From assembly GCA_033439255.1 (NCBI GenBank), contig CM065887.1:930001-994000 (forward strand): a stretch of DNA of 64,000 bases, in the 5' to 3' direction. The notes under the pieces are model-generated. The model saw only the letters and a list, made by a program, of their open reading frames with translations, was not told the DNA's origin and did no database searches. A program made the translations under genes and the position numbers. This stretch comes from Hericium rajendrae (lineage: Eukaryota; Basidiomycota; Agaricomycetes; Russulales; Hericiaceae). Shown here one piece after another: positions 10,944-23,389 of the stretch; position 1 is the first letter of the stretch; each line of letters begins with the position of its first letter.

Positions 10944-11709
10944 GATGGTGAGCTGCGATCAGGGTAGCGGCGTTGTGAAGAGGTTAGACGCACACATTGT
11001 GTGATCGCGCTGGGTTAGTATTGCGTTATGATTGCTGGAACAGTTTCACAGGTCTTGAGCGATATTTATCAATGTCGGATGGTTCTCGACTGACTGGCTG
11101 GCTTTCGAGGCGATGGTGGAGGCTAGATGGAAGCGAGATGGAAGCGAGATGGCTGCAGGTCTCGGATAATCGATCATCTACCCCACTGATCCACTTTGGG
11201 TTAGGGTCGGCTCTGTGCACAGCCTGAGCTTGACTAGTGAATTACGAGTCTGTGAGTAATAAGTAGGTCGCATTTTCTGCGAAACAGGCAGCCTTCAAAA
11301 TTCTGCAGCAAATAATCCGTCCGGATGGAATGTGCAGATGGTCACCAGGTGCATGCTCCTGATCTCTCTTGAGCTTGCGCACATGGACCTTTGCTCTGTC
11401 AGCAAACTGTTTCGACCACGTCAGCGTCAGCTCTCGGCCACTCTGGACAAAGAAACCAGCGCAATGCTGTAGATGTCAATCGACTTCTTTATTCTGGTGA
11501 TGTTCTAGAAGAGTTTGGCGACGATTTAGGGACCCACAAGGGTCTACATAATGAGCAGCGCGGCTGATAAGATCGATCGTGCGAAGCCGACAAGGCGCGT
11601 TATTGACGTCTATTTGTGCTGCGACGCGTCGGTGGCGGAAAGCGGGGGCGGGAGACGACGCCATCGGCCATCTCCTACACTATCTTCAAAATTTCTTTGC
11701 TGCTCTCTT
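10944..11709. other. Spacer before the SNF2 gene
   Basis: About 770 bp between two genes with diverging 5' ends. It should contain the promoters of the RPEL-protein gene and of the SNF2 helicase gene. No TATA box or known motif stands out. An in-frame ATG at 11551 could extend the helicase N-terminus by 53 residues, but the added sequence has no recognised domain. Confidence 0.4.
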
Positions 11710-14700
11710 ATGGCGTTTCGAAATCATATGAACCGACAAGGTTCCATGACCTCGCACCCACATCACATAGAAGTATCTATCACACCTTTCCATCCAAAAA
11801 AGCGCGCGCCTAACGACCGACATTGCTTACCAGTACAGCAAGAGCTCGCGCGCAAAATGCCATGGCCCCCCGCCCTGCAAAGGCTCCCCAATCGGCATGG
11901 GCGAGCTGCGCTACGGCCGCACCGTCACGAACGACTACGGCGAGCAGGTCCAATGGACCCACTGGTACGTTGCTCCCACCTTTCGGCACATGCGCTTACG
12001 ACCGAGCCGCACCCTCAGGGGCTGCGTCACCCCCGCCCAGCTCGCGCAGCTCGCGGCGTACGGGATACATAGGATCCATGGGTTCCCGGGGAACCTAAGC
12101 TCGGAGGACCAGGCGAAGGTCCGCCGCGCGATCGCGATGCGGCGCGTTGACCCCGCCGATATCCCCGAGTCTGCGAAGTACCCCGCCGCGCCTGCGCAGG
12201 CGCCGTCGTCCTCGCAGCTGGGGCCGCCGTCATCTTCACAGCCAGGCCCACCATCTTCTTCGCAGCTCGGTCCGCCGTCGTCCTCGCAACCCGGTCCGCC
12301 GGCGTCCCAGGGCACGCCCAGCGGCGCGCCCAGTCAGCGCAAACGCAAAGCCGCACTGGAGGCGGCCTTCGCGGACACACAGGCGCCCGGAGCAGGCCCC
12401 TCGTCCGCGCCGCGGCCGAGCGGCTCCGCGTACGACGGCGTGCGGCGCCTGAATCTGCCGGTGGGGACGACGTGGGAGGAGGGCGCGGAGAACGACGTTC
12501 CGGTGGAGGAGCCGCAGGACGAGCTGTACTGCACGACGAGCACGAATGTGGTCGGAATACAGTACTATAAAGGTGCGTGTGTGGGTGTGGCGGCGGGTGG
12601 TGGGGTTTGGCTGATGGGTGTGCGTTTGTAGGGTTGGTGGATGCGGGAGAGCAGGTTCTGCTGGTCCGAGAGCCGGGTAATAAATACGATAGGTTTGCGC
12701 GGTTCCTACTTTTTGCTGTGTCTTGGCGCTGAATCGGTGAACAGAAATGCTATTCAGGTCAAGAATGTTGGCGGTGTGCAGATCGGACATCTGCCTCGCC
12801 AGATCGCAAGCAAATTATCACCGTTGCTGGATCGGAGGCAGATCACTGTCGAGGGCACCATGAACGAAGGAAACCGTATGTCTCTTTCCTTTCTTGTTTT
12901 CTTTTACTAACGGTGCAGCAGTGCGCGGCTTTGCATACTCTTTGTCCGTGTAAGTCGTCCATATCGCGTCTTGGTCGTGAAAATCTTATGACCCATTGTG
13001 TCAGGACCTTGAAAATATACGGGCGCACTGATCTGCGCAACACGCTCGAGCCGCAACTCCTCTGGGCGACGCCCGGCGGGCGCGGCTTCCCGAGGCAGGT
13101 CACCGGCCCCGTGGGCGTGCGCGGCGCCGGCATGCCACAAGTTCTCGGCGCCGTCGTTGGTCGCGGCGCCCCATCGCAGGTGCGCGGCCTCACACCCGCG
13201 CAGCTCGAGCAGCAGCGCAAGCTGGCGGAGGACCGCGCGAAGGCGGCGGAGCTGCGCACGATCCTGGGTACCCTCGAGAAGGTTGACGACGAGGGCCGGC
13301 GCAGCGGGCTCATGGACACGCTATGCTCGACGGAGGATGTGCTCGCGCTGCCGGTGCACCCGAACCCGCCGGGGATCGCGAGCGGGGAGTTGAGGGTTGA
13401 TTTGATGAAGCATCAGGTATGGCGGCGTCTTTTCTGGATATTTCCGAGGTGGAAGTGCTCATTATTTTATGCGTGTAGGCTCAAGCGCTGCAGTGGTGTA
13501 TTGATCACGAGTACCCAAAGCTGCCGTCCAAAGAAGACGATAAGCCCGTTCAGTTCTGGCAGTACAGGAAGATGGGATCCAAGGTTAGTGCAGCAGTTCC
13601 TCAGTGCATTTTACATGTTGACCTGCGGTTACTGCGCGTTCTCGGCGTCAGGGCTACTACTACAATAGTAAGTTTTTGCTTGTGCAGCTTCGGCTACGTG
13701 GTTCGCTGATCATATGTTATTACTCAGTTGCGACGAAGAGTCCGCAAGAAGCAGCGCCCGTTCTCGGGAGAGGTGCCTTGTGTGCCGATAGCATGGGTCT
13801 TGTATGTCGAGTTTTTCACGAACGCATCTCTTGATCTCACAAATTTCCGTAGGGTAAAACACTGACGATGATCTCATTGATCTTGGCAACGAAAGCCGAT
13901 GTTCCATCTGATTACAGTCGAAGCTCCCTCATTGGTACGTCTGCTTCCATCAAATGGTTGTCCTTGTAGGTTGGCATTTACTTGGAAATAGTCGTCCCAC
14001 TCTCCGTTTTGTCAAACTGGGAGAAGCAAATTCAGGACCACTGTGTGCCCGGCGCCCTCACTTACTGCACGTACTATGGCACCGGCCGCAACATGTCGGC
14101 GCAAGAGCTGCAGCAGTACGATGTGGTGCTGACGACATACCAGACCGTCAGCACGGAGCAGCAGAGCGCGGGCGGCGTCGCGAATGGGGCTGCGAACGGC
14201 AAGAAAAAGAAGAAGGTGGAGAGCAGTTTGTTCGGCGTGATGTGGAAGGTGGGGTTTGAACTGCTCGCGAGAGGTCTTGTCAGAGCTCTGATGTGTTGAT
14301 ATGAACAGCGCATCATTTTGGATGAGGGGCACAATATCCGCAATCCGAGGACGAAGATGGCGCAGGCTGTGTGCGCGCTTCAGGCGCAGAGGCGCTGGGT
14401 GCTGACTGGTACACCTATCGTGCGTCGCTTCTAAATTCATATTCAGCTTTGCCATTCACCATGATTTTTTTTCCCTAGATCAATTCTCCTCAAGTACGAC
14501 TCTTTTTTTGTATTCAGGTGCCTGATTACTCACACCTCGACCATTCAGGATCTTGGCTCCATTGTGACTTTCCTGCGGATATGCAGTCCCCTCGATAACC
14601 CCGATTTCTACAAGCGGCTGCTGCTTCGGCCTTTGAAGGATGGAGACCCAGCTGGTGCTGAAGTGCTTCGGGTACGTTATCCTCCTTTTGTCAATTTATC

Positions 14701-17004
14701 ACGAGAGACGTTCTTTGACCTTTTTATGCAGGCCCTGATGAGTCAGATCTGTATTCGTCGTACGAAGGAGGTAAGTGTGACAGTGTGATGTATTGCACTC
14801 GGATGGCTGATGTCCTTGGAAGATGCAAGACAGCGAGGGCAACTATCTTATCCCGTTGCCTCCGGTATGTACAAAGTTTGTATTCGGGATCAAGTCACTG
14901 ACCACGCGATCCAGGTCGAAATGACTGTTGTGCCTGTGACCTTACATCCAGAAGCCAGAGTGGGTTGTTTTTATTTTCTTTCTGGATATTGCTCTGACTT
15001 GCGTTGCAGGAGCTTTACGAAACGGTAGAGCAACTCTCCAAGCAGCGCATCGAGGGCATGATAGATCGTCTTGGCGGACTTGGTTCCTTCGCTGTATGTC
15101 TTCACCCTCAGGCCGGCTAACCACGTCTAACCTCTCGCTTCTACTCCAGGTGTCGACCAACGCTTTGAGCTTGCTCACTCGTCTGAGGCAGATAGCTCTT
15201 CACCCGGGACTCGTTCCAGCTGACTACGTCGAGCAGCTCAAGCGCTCGGAGGAAGAGGGCGGCCCAGTCATCCAGATCACGCCTGCGGAGAAAACTCGGC
15301 TGCAGGGCATCCTTGCTCAGGCGATCGAGGATAACGAGGAGTGCCCTGTCTGCTTCGGTATATTGGACGATCCGCGAATCACATCGTGCGCGCATCGATT
15401 CTGCCTGGCTTGGTGAGTACGTTTTACGTCGATGAGGTCTCGCTGCTGACGACAGCTGTCCAGTATAACGGAAGTCATCAGCCGCGATCCAAAATGTCCT
15501 ATGGTCGGTGGGCTTCCAGGTGATCGCTTCTACATAGACTGACGAAAGCTGCTTTTTAGGACCGACGAACTATCGGCATGGGAGATTTGATCGAGCCCCC
15601 GCCACCGACGGACTTGACCCAAGCTCCTGTCCAAATGGATGAAGGAGACGAGCAGAGCGATCTGCGCACGGGATCTTCAGCAAAAATCGATCAGCTCGTT
15701 CACTTACTCAAACTGACGCCGAACACCGAGAAGTCGTTGGTTTTCTCGCAGTTCACTTCGTTTTTGGATAAGGTAAGTCTCTCCGCTCCTGGATGATAGG
15801 CTCTGCTGACATCTTGTTCGCTGTCCAGATCGCGGAGACGCTCGACAAAGAAGGGTAATGTCCTGTGCCACCGCTTTTTGACGTGCTCTCAAATGCTGCC
15901 CTCCTAGAATTCCCTATGTCCGCTTCGATGGCAAGATGTCAGCACGCAGGCGGCAGGAGACAATCGAGAGGTTCTCCGTGCCGCTAGAAGAGAACAACGA
16001 AATCATGGCCGAGCCGACCTCTACGCCCACCCAAACTGAGACCCAGGGCCTCTCCACCCGTCGACGCACCGGCACACAGACCACCTTCATGGAAGTCAAC
16101 GGCGACGATGGTGACGGCGAGTTTCTGCCCATGGCCGACGACGACGATGGCGACGATGATTTCTTGGATGATTCCGAAGACGACAGTGCATGGACAAAAA
16201 AGGGCAAGGGGAAGAAAGGCAAGGGGAAGGCCAAAGCAAAGCCGAAGCGTGCCACGAAGGCGCGGTTCGCGGCCACGAGCAGCACGCTCACCTATGAGCG
16301 GCCGCTGTCATCGGGTGTGAACCCCAGGGTCATGCTTATATCCCTGAAGGCCGGCGCGCTCGGTCTGAATCTCACCGTGGCGAACAATGTATACCTGTGG
16401 GTTGTCTTGTCCCACCTGATAGATATGTCGAGCTTACGCTAATCCTCTATTTGCAGGATGGATCCGTAAGACTATTTCTAGATTATCTGTATCGCTCCTC
16501 TTCTGATGCAGGCTTGACCAGATGGTGGCAGGAAGGTATTGAGAGTCAGGCGATTGATCGAGTTAACCGGTACGTCCGTACGTCTCGGAGTCAAATTTCG
16601 CTGCTCATGCTCCTACTAGCATTGGCCAGACGAAGCCGGTGCATGTGTATCAACTTATCGCAGAGGACACTGTAGAGTCGAAGGTGTGTAGCATCTCGGA
16701 ATAGTTATTGTTGCCGCTGGCTGACATTGCTGCCATAGGTCATCGACATTCAAGACAGGAAGAAGCTTCTGATCAAAGAGGTTTGTTGCTCTCTCCTTTG
16801 CTACGAGCGACGACACTCATCATCGGTTGCAGGCCTTCTCCGGCATGAAGCACAAGGAAACTCAACGTCAAAAGAAAGAGGCTAGATTGCAAGGTAAGCA
16901 TGCGGGTCTACCCAGAATGCTCGGAATCTAACATGACGGATTTGTGTCTAGATCTAATCCGGTTATTCGGCATTCGGCAGCAAACGGGTACTCAAGAGGC
17001 GTAG
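11710..17004 (+). CDS. HLTF/Rad5-type SNF2 helicase, PARP finger-HIRAN-SNF2-RING
   Basis: Thirty exons, about 1,227 aa. Domains in order: a PARP-type zinc finger (about residues 21-100: [18 protein letters not shown], then WTHWGC restored by splicing, then EDQAKVRRA); a Ser/Pro repeat; a HIRAN domain (about 238-330: [24 protein letters not shown]); SNF2 helicase lobe 1 with Walker A MGLGKT (about 523-529) and DEGH box ([10 protein letters not shown], about 643); a RING finger between the lobes ([24 protein letters not shown]); and lobe 2 ([29 protein letters not shown]). This layout fits post-replication repair factors that remodel stalled forks and act as E3 ligases for PCNA. The PARP finger would add DNA-break binding. 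A charged insert of about 115 aa interrupts lobe 2. Exon 25 is only 9 nt and exon 14 only 15 nt. The start is uncertain: in-frame ATGs exist at 11710, 11728 and 11746. Confidence 0.88.
12202..12306 (+). repeat. 24 bp coding minisatellite in the SNF2 gene
   Basis: About four copies of a 24 bp unit encode repeats of P-S-S-S-Q-(L/P)-G-P in the linker between the PARP finger and the HIRAN domain. The copies differ mainly at third codon positions. This points to selection for the peptide, or an older expansion. The copy number probably varies between strains. Confidence 0.8.
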
Positions 17005-17449
17005 GCTCTCCGCCGTGCCGTGTTCTATTCTACATCCTCCATACCCATCCCGTTTCCCTCTACTATCTCGTTTGTGTCACGTCGATTGTCATACAACCCT
17101 AGTATATGTCATGTACATATTGCTCCGATCTTACGACCCTAGTTCTTGGTATACCTTACTCACCCTGCGACATTACTGTAATCGAAGACTGTGTAGCAGA
17201 ATAACATAACACAGGATGACGTCAAGCATAGCATGCATAGTAACATCTCCAGCGATAAGTCATCTCGTTGATTGGGAGCCCGCGGGTAAGCATCACTACT
17301 CAATCTGATCTAAGTTATTAATAATTTGTGAGAGCAAAATACACTACACAAAACTGCCTGCTGTACAGAACATGATTTTGTTTCGCATGCGATTATAAAT
17401 AAATGAATCCGCAATCCTCAATCATCCTTCTTCTACAGCTCCAAAGCCA

Positions 17450-18737
17450 TCAATAGTAATACTGCCCAACTTTCGCGCCGCCGATACTATGGTGCCTGCG
17501 ACGGGAATGGTGGCCATGTCGCCGGCCCTTATCGAGCATGATCGCCTGTTGCCCGAATACAGGCAACGGCCCGACGGGCGTCCCAGGCATGACGCCGTAG
17601 CCCTGCACGGGACTGTACGGGACCATCGGACTCGAGACATATTGCGCGTGGCCAGGAGACATGATGAAGCCTCCAGGCGCCAATGTCGGTGTGATGGCGC
17701 GGGTCGGAATGACGGGTGAGGGCACGTAGCTGGGAGGTGTGTGGACAATTGGCACTGGTGATGACCTATGGCCAGGGATGGGAATACCTCCGGTAGAGCC
17801 TCTGCGAATGAGAACAGAGCGGCTGCTTGGAATTCCTCCCCTCTGCATCAAGGCCGTGTCGTCGGTGGCGTATGCATCAGCATATGAATATGTTGAGCTG
17901 AAGGAGTTGGTCCTCGAGCGGTGATGGCCGTCCCTGAAGCTGTGTGCGTCCATGCTTTGACTAAGGATCAAGGATGCAGTCGCGGCTGCCGTCTCTGAAG
18001 CGGTTTGTAAGGCATATTGATCGTAGCCCCGGCCGGCCGACTCCCATAGTTGAGCGGCTGTTGCTCAATAAGGATGCAATTCAAGAACTTTAGACGGCAA
18101 CGATCAAGTACCTTCGGCGATGGCCAGAGAGACCAAGATTTCCCTCTGCCTTTCGAAGCTGGTATCAATCGCAGGCGAATTGTGTATCCATGATCTATAA
18201 GCCTCGTAACCCGCGGCATGGCCGATTTCGGAAGGCAGCATGCGAGCGATATCACCCTGGGGGCAGTGAAATATCTGATTAGCATGGGATAGGTGGCGTT
18301 AGATCGTACGGCATACAAGTCCACCGTATGCACGACGATGCCAGTGTCGTGCTTCGTGCTTGCCGACACCAAGAGAGCGAGCGTCAGACGATATGCGATT
18401 CATTGCGTGGTGATAGATGTCACTGAGGGATTGCAGCGTCAATCCGCGAAACAAAGGACTAGCTGAACGGCTGACCTGCGTGGATGCGAAGCATAGGCAT
18501 TATAATAATCCCATCCACCCCCTGCGTGGTTTTCATCAGCATGACTAGTCGAGGACTGTGGGCGGAGGGGCTCACAGGCTTGCTGGGGCTGGAAGCTAAA
18601 GGCCGGTGGAGGCCCGAAGCGAAACTACATTACGCGGACGCAGGCTCAGAACTGTGAATCAAGGTTCTGGTGTGTGTAGAACATACATGATCTGACCCCC
18701 AGCCTGTGAGAGCGTTCTGATAACGGTGGTAAGACAT
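17450..18737 (-). CDS. CipC-like (DUF3759-related) protein with long Ser/Pro tail
   Basis: Five exons: 18737-18687, 18624-18476, 18422-18317, 18256-18112 and 18057-17450 (352 aa). The N-terminus reads MSYHRYQNALTGWGSDH. The middle (about residues 105-190) contains SEIGHAAGYEAYRSW, FERQREILVSLAIAEAAQLW and GRGYDQYALQTASETAA. This pattern, an H/E-I-AGAA-Y-EA helix followed by a second helix, resembles CipC-like stress and antibiotic-response proteins of fungi (DUF3759). The similarity is from memory and partial. The C-terminal 170 residues are low complexity, rich in Ser, Pro, Tyr and His, and end in HSIGGAKVGQYYY. No signal peptide or membrane segment is seen. It may be a stress-induced cytosolic protein, but its function is unknown. 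It converges on the SNF2 gene (446 bp). Confidence 0.7.
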
Positions 18738-19469
18738 GGCCCTGCCAGGAAAAGTACAAGACAGATAAGATGGAAAAGGAAAGGAAAGGAAAAGTCGATA
18801 GCACCTCTGCTTCGTTGAGAGCTGGATTAAAAGCTGACGGTCCTATGCGATGCACGCTTAATGTGTATCCGGAATCATGATGGGATGGAGAAAATTGTAG
18901 TCAGAGTGATATCAGCTCGCTCCGAGCAGGGTTGAGCAGCAGGGTTGGACAGCAGGGTCTGATTGAATATGATTGAATGTGCCTCAGGTGGTATGTACCG
19001 TACCGGTTTACCCTGCGGATACATATGCTGTCCGATGGCTCGTCGCGAAGCGCGAAATTCCTGTAAATTGAAAAGTACCTACTGGCGACACGCTATCAAT
19101 TTGAGAGGCGTCAGTCGTTGTCAGTAGAGCATTCAAAGTGATAATGACGACCGAAACGAAGACATTCAAACTATCATACCATCACGACGAAGCGTTCTGA
19201 GGTGCGGTGCTGTCAGGCGAGGCTAGACGTACTATAGTACCTGGTGAGGCACATCGGACACCGGTTCGATGATGGAGCTCGATATCGAGGAGGCCTAAGG
19301 GTTCTGAATTCAAGTATTGCTGTGAACCTCGAACTGTTTATGTAATCGTAGTCTCTAACTACGCGTCAGTCGCGCCTAACCTTGAACACTTAACTTGACG
19401 GTCGATACAAAATTCCATGCTATCGCGTTCCTAATGAGCCCAGAACCTGTATAATCGTGATCACAGCAA
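18738..19469. other. Divergent promoter region, CipC-like / COG5
   Basis: About 730 bp between two 5' ends. It is less GC-rich than the coding DNA and contains no recognisable gene or repeat. It includes a purine-rich run, GGAAAAGGAAAGGAAAGGAA (18771-18790), that reads as a pyrimidine tract in the leader direction of the CipC-like gene. Confidence 0.5.
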
Positions 19470-22400
19470 ATGACTGGTGAGTTGGCCCATGCTTGATAGA
19501 GACACTTTCTGAAACGACGCCAAGATTACGCTGTCTTCGCATCCGGGGACTTCGACGCGAATGAATACGCAAATGCCATCCTCGCTGGTGAACCATACCC
19601 ATCCCAGCCCGGGGCAACCAAGACCACGAAAGCATCCGGAATCGAACCCGCAAAGGAGGACATTTCGGTGGCGATCGCGAAGCTGAACTACGGTATTGAC
19701 GACGTGTCGAAACAGATCAAGAACGTGGTATGTATGTGCCTGCGTAGAGCATTCGATATCCTTTGATGTGCGTCTATGGATTGACAAAGGCATTAATAGG
19801 TGACTACTCATCATGAAAGTCTACTTGTGCAGGCTGCTGGGGTCACGGATATCCAAGGGTCGTTGGAGACCGTTCGGGGAGGGCTGGACGACCTGGATTC
19901 TTCCCTTGATAGGTGCGCGCGAAGCATTTTCGCATCCTGCTGTTATTGAATGTTTTTGTATGTGAACTCTCAGACTACGACAGAAGATACGCACCCCATA
20001 TCAGGCGCTCGAATCCAACGTGAAAAGGCTTCAGCGATTGCAGCAAGTGTCCGATGTTTTACGACGGACGTCTCGCTTTGTAGTACTTGCAAAGAGGCTG
20101 CAAGCACAGATGGCGGACGTAGGAGACTCTGACAAGCCTTCAGACAGCACGGAGAAGAAAGTGGAGGTGAAGGTGAATGGTTCATCGCCAGATGGTAGGC
20201 GTAGCATTACCCCCGGTATTGAGCTCGAGGGTGAGAAAGAGCGAGCCCTGGCGCAGGCTGCTTTGAGTGTCGCGGAGTTAAGTGAGTTGCATCTCGTGCA
20301 TAATTTGTGTGCATGTCCATTTATGATTGCATAGAGGATCTGCTTGAAGACGCGTCCCCTCCATCACCCGACGCGGAGCCCTCCTCGGTCTCTCGAAGTA
20401 AAATTCCGCTTCGCGACATTAGAGCTATTGCTACTCACATTCCCTTCGTCGAGTTCGCCCGGGCAAGGATAACCGCAGATATGGAGAATATGGTCATGAC
20501 CGGCCTTGCGGATATGGTACGTGGGCATTCCCTCGCTCTCTGTCATGATAATTGAGCAGTAAGTACAGAACCAATCCATGCTCGCGTCATCATTGCAAAC
20601 TGCCCACAACCTCAGAGTCTTGCCTGACCTCGTTCAGAACCTCGTCTCAGATCTTTTAGACGCAGTTGAAAGCCGCATACGCGTAGCTTTCGACGTCTCA
20701 CGTATATCTAAAGAGCTCTTGTCTAAAGGTAAATGGATATAATTATGTGATTTGCTGAGTTATGAAACATGGTTCTTCCTAGATACAACACCTTCTCAAG
20801 GGCTTGCATACAAGTCTCGTGTACGGATGGAACCGACCAATCTGACTGCCCCGCAATGGACAAACGCACTGTGGACCCGATTAACTACACTCGTGGAGGA
20901 TATGACTGGTGCTTGTATCAAGGTGAGATAAATCCCAGCTGTCCTTAGCGACGTATCTAACTCGTTGGCAAGGTATACATCTTGGAAAAGGTCCTGAAGC
21001 TGAAGAAAGATCCTGGCTCTCAAGTCGCCTTCCTCGATGAGGCGATGAAAGTACGCACCGCACAATTATCAAACAACTACTTAGTTTGTGACTGACGTAC
21101 ATGCCAGGTACTGGAGAGCAAGCCAAGTACGACGTTCTGGGCTGCTCTTAGTCGATCGTTGGAGAAGCAATCCCGCGATGCGGCGAAAAGTGCAACTTCC
21201 CACAAATCTTCTCACCTTATTTACTCATGTCCGCCATTAGGTTCAACTTTCCTGCAACAGACACTGACAACAGGTTATCCTCGCCTGCTCCGCCTCTTCC
21301 ACGAGTTCTTCTCTAAGATCGCGGTCCACACCGAAACAATATATACACAAGATCAACAAAGGTACTGTACATCTATCGCACCATTCTGATATACAATCTT
21401 AATCTGTAGTCACCAGTCCCGACACCGTTCTCATCCTGCGAGCTCTGTCAAGCTTCGAATCCCTCTACCTCTCCCGCACCTCAAACCGACTCAATGAGTC
21501 CATCGGACAGGCCGTCCAAGGCGGCTCGCGTGCCCCTCCCGGTGCGAACGAAGCCGTCAACGTCACTCGCGCTATCGCGAATGAGCTCGACTCTGCAAGA
21601 TTCGACCCACTGCTTGTGCGCTCCGTTGCAGGCAACGTCAATTCGAGCCTTGAAATGATGATGTCCCGAGTGGACGGTCTCGTCGCGCGGGACCGCGGTG
21701 CATTGCCGCTCATTGGCCCTGTTGCGACGCAGCAGCAAAGTTTGAACGCGTCGCTGGCGTCGTACTTGTATCATTGTTCGTCGAGACTGCAGAAGCTTGA
21801 AGACGAATATCCGAAAAACGTTTATGGCATCATTGGATCTGTTGTGAAGGTGTGTCGACCATTGGTTATGTGCTGTAGTTGTCATTAAACAAGATGTTCG
21901 TACTAGGACATGACAGACGTCTATGCAAAAATCGTAGACCCATTGCTAGCCGCCATCAAGCGTGAGCTGGGCGCGATCGTTGCGCGGCTGCACCGCATCG
22001 ACTTCGCAAGGCCTGGGGATCCCATGTCTGCCGGTATGGGCGGCTCGAGCTACTATGTCAAGGAACTCGTCGAGAAGCTGGCATTCATCAAGAACGAAAT
22101 TCTCAGCAAGTTCAGTGTGGGTGAAGCTGGCCGAGAATGGTAGATATTTTTTAGAGCTGACAGCCGCCACTTGCATACGTTCTCACTTATCATGATTTTC
22201 TAGGGCACTTTCAATTGTCAAGGACCTGATACAGACCTTCGTCATGCACGTCTCGATCGTCAAGCCCCTCGACGAGAGCGGGAAGCTGCAGCTCACAACG
22301 GACATGACTGAACTAGAGTTTGCGCTGGGTGCATTTCTACAGGAAAATCCACAGAGTAAGCGCGGCGTGAATCTAGACGTTGTTGGGGAAGAATATAAAA

Positions 22401-22776
22401 TGCTGCGGGCTATGCGGTATGTGTTCAGACACGACAGCTGTGTCACCGGCTGATCACTCCCTACAGACCGCTTTTGTTCCTCGACAACAACTCGTTAGCC
22501 TCGCCTCAGAGAACGGTCGGCTTGCCGCCTATCATCGTTCTACACCATATCCTCGTGCGGTCACCTATCGATCTTCCGCACAAGTTGCATGGATGGCAAG
22601 AGGCGGAGTATGTACGATGGGTGGAGGAACACACGGAGGAAGAGGCACTGACACTCATTGATGGTGGGCTGGCACATTGGGAGAAAATCACGGAGACAGA
22701 AGGAAATGATCCGTCAATGGCTCTTGAATATGTGCAGCTAGCTCGTTGTGTCCTGTCCAACGCTCGACATACATGA
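19470..22776 (+). CDS. COG5: Conserved oligomeric Golgi complex subunit 5
   Basis: Fourteen exons, about 860 aa. COG5 belongs to lobe B of the COG tethering complex, which recycles glycosylation enzymes within the Golgi. The N-terminus (MTDYAVFASGDFDANEYANA) comes from joining a 7 nt first exon to exon 2. The family signature follows: KLNYGIDDVSKQIKN, then VTTHHESLLVQAAGV, GLDDLDSSLDRLRQKIRTPY, and QQVSDVLRRTSRFVVLAKRL. Further matches are IPFVEFARARI, RVLPDLVQNLVSDLLDAVES, SPDTVLILRALSSFESLYLS, the long C-terminal helical region, and HHILVRSPIDLPHKLHGWQE near the end. The length and gene-long similarity fit a complete and functional gene. The coding sequence ends with ALEYVQLARCVLSNARHT. The spacer to ILV6 is 613 bp. 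Confidence 0.92.
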
Positions 22777-23389
22777 AAAATTCAGTCTTGTGTTTGCTAT
22801 CATCTTTCTGGGATTTCACTTCAATCAGTTGCTCATTCTTTCGTCATACAAAAGTTAGACTCCAAGCATCATCTGCGAGTCAGATTGCTATCTCTATATT
22901 ATACATTCAATAAGGGAAATGGCAGACAAAGATATCGTCACTGATAAATGAGCAAGTTGGTAAGTTAGATGGACGGAAGAGAGGGAGACGACGATATCTG
23001 CCGCGCTCGCAGATGTCGCCACATCTTCGGACCGTACATCTCATTTCTTCTTTGGACACGGTCTACGATAATACTATTTCAAGCTTTTGAACGTTCGAAG
23101 ACAAGATGCGAGTACCCAGCCAATATCCAGGCCACCAGCACAGTTGCGTTTGAAGGAAGGAAGGTTTCTAGCAGACTGCAGTCGAGCGACTATGGCCGAT
23201 ATGCGTTATGATGGTAAAGCCGAAATAGCCGAAAGCCGTTTGAGCGGTTTGACTCTGACTCTCCACTTCGACGTCAGCCCAGTTGTACGCTTTTCTCTGA
23301 AAATTCTGTTCTCTGACTCGAGCGGCAAGGTCTTCCCATTCAAAAGCCCCCACCATCTAGTCGATTCATTTGGAGGACCACTACTCACG

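Noticed and set aside
11195-11210. TTAGGG next to TTGGG, telomere-like
   Set aside because: A single copy inside a gene-rich region; not a telomere array.
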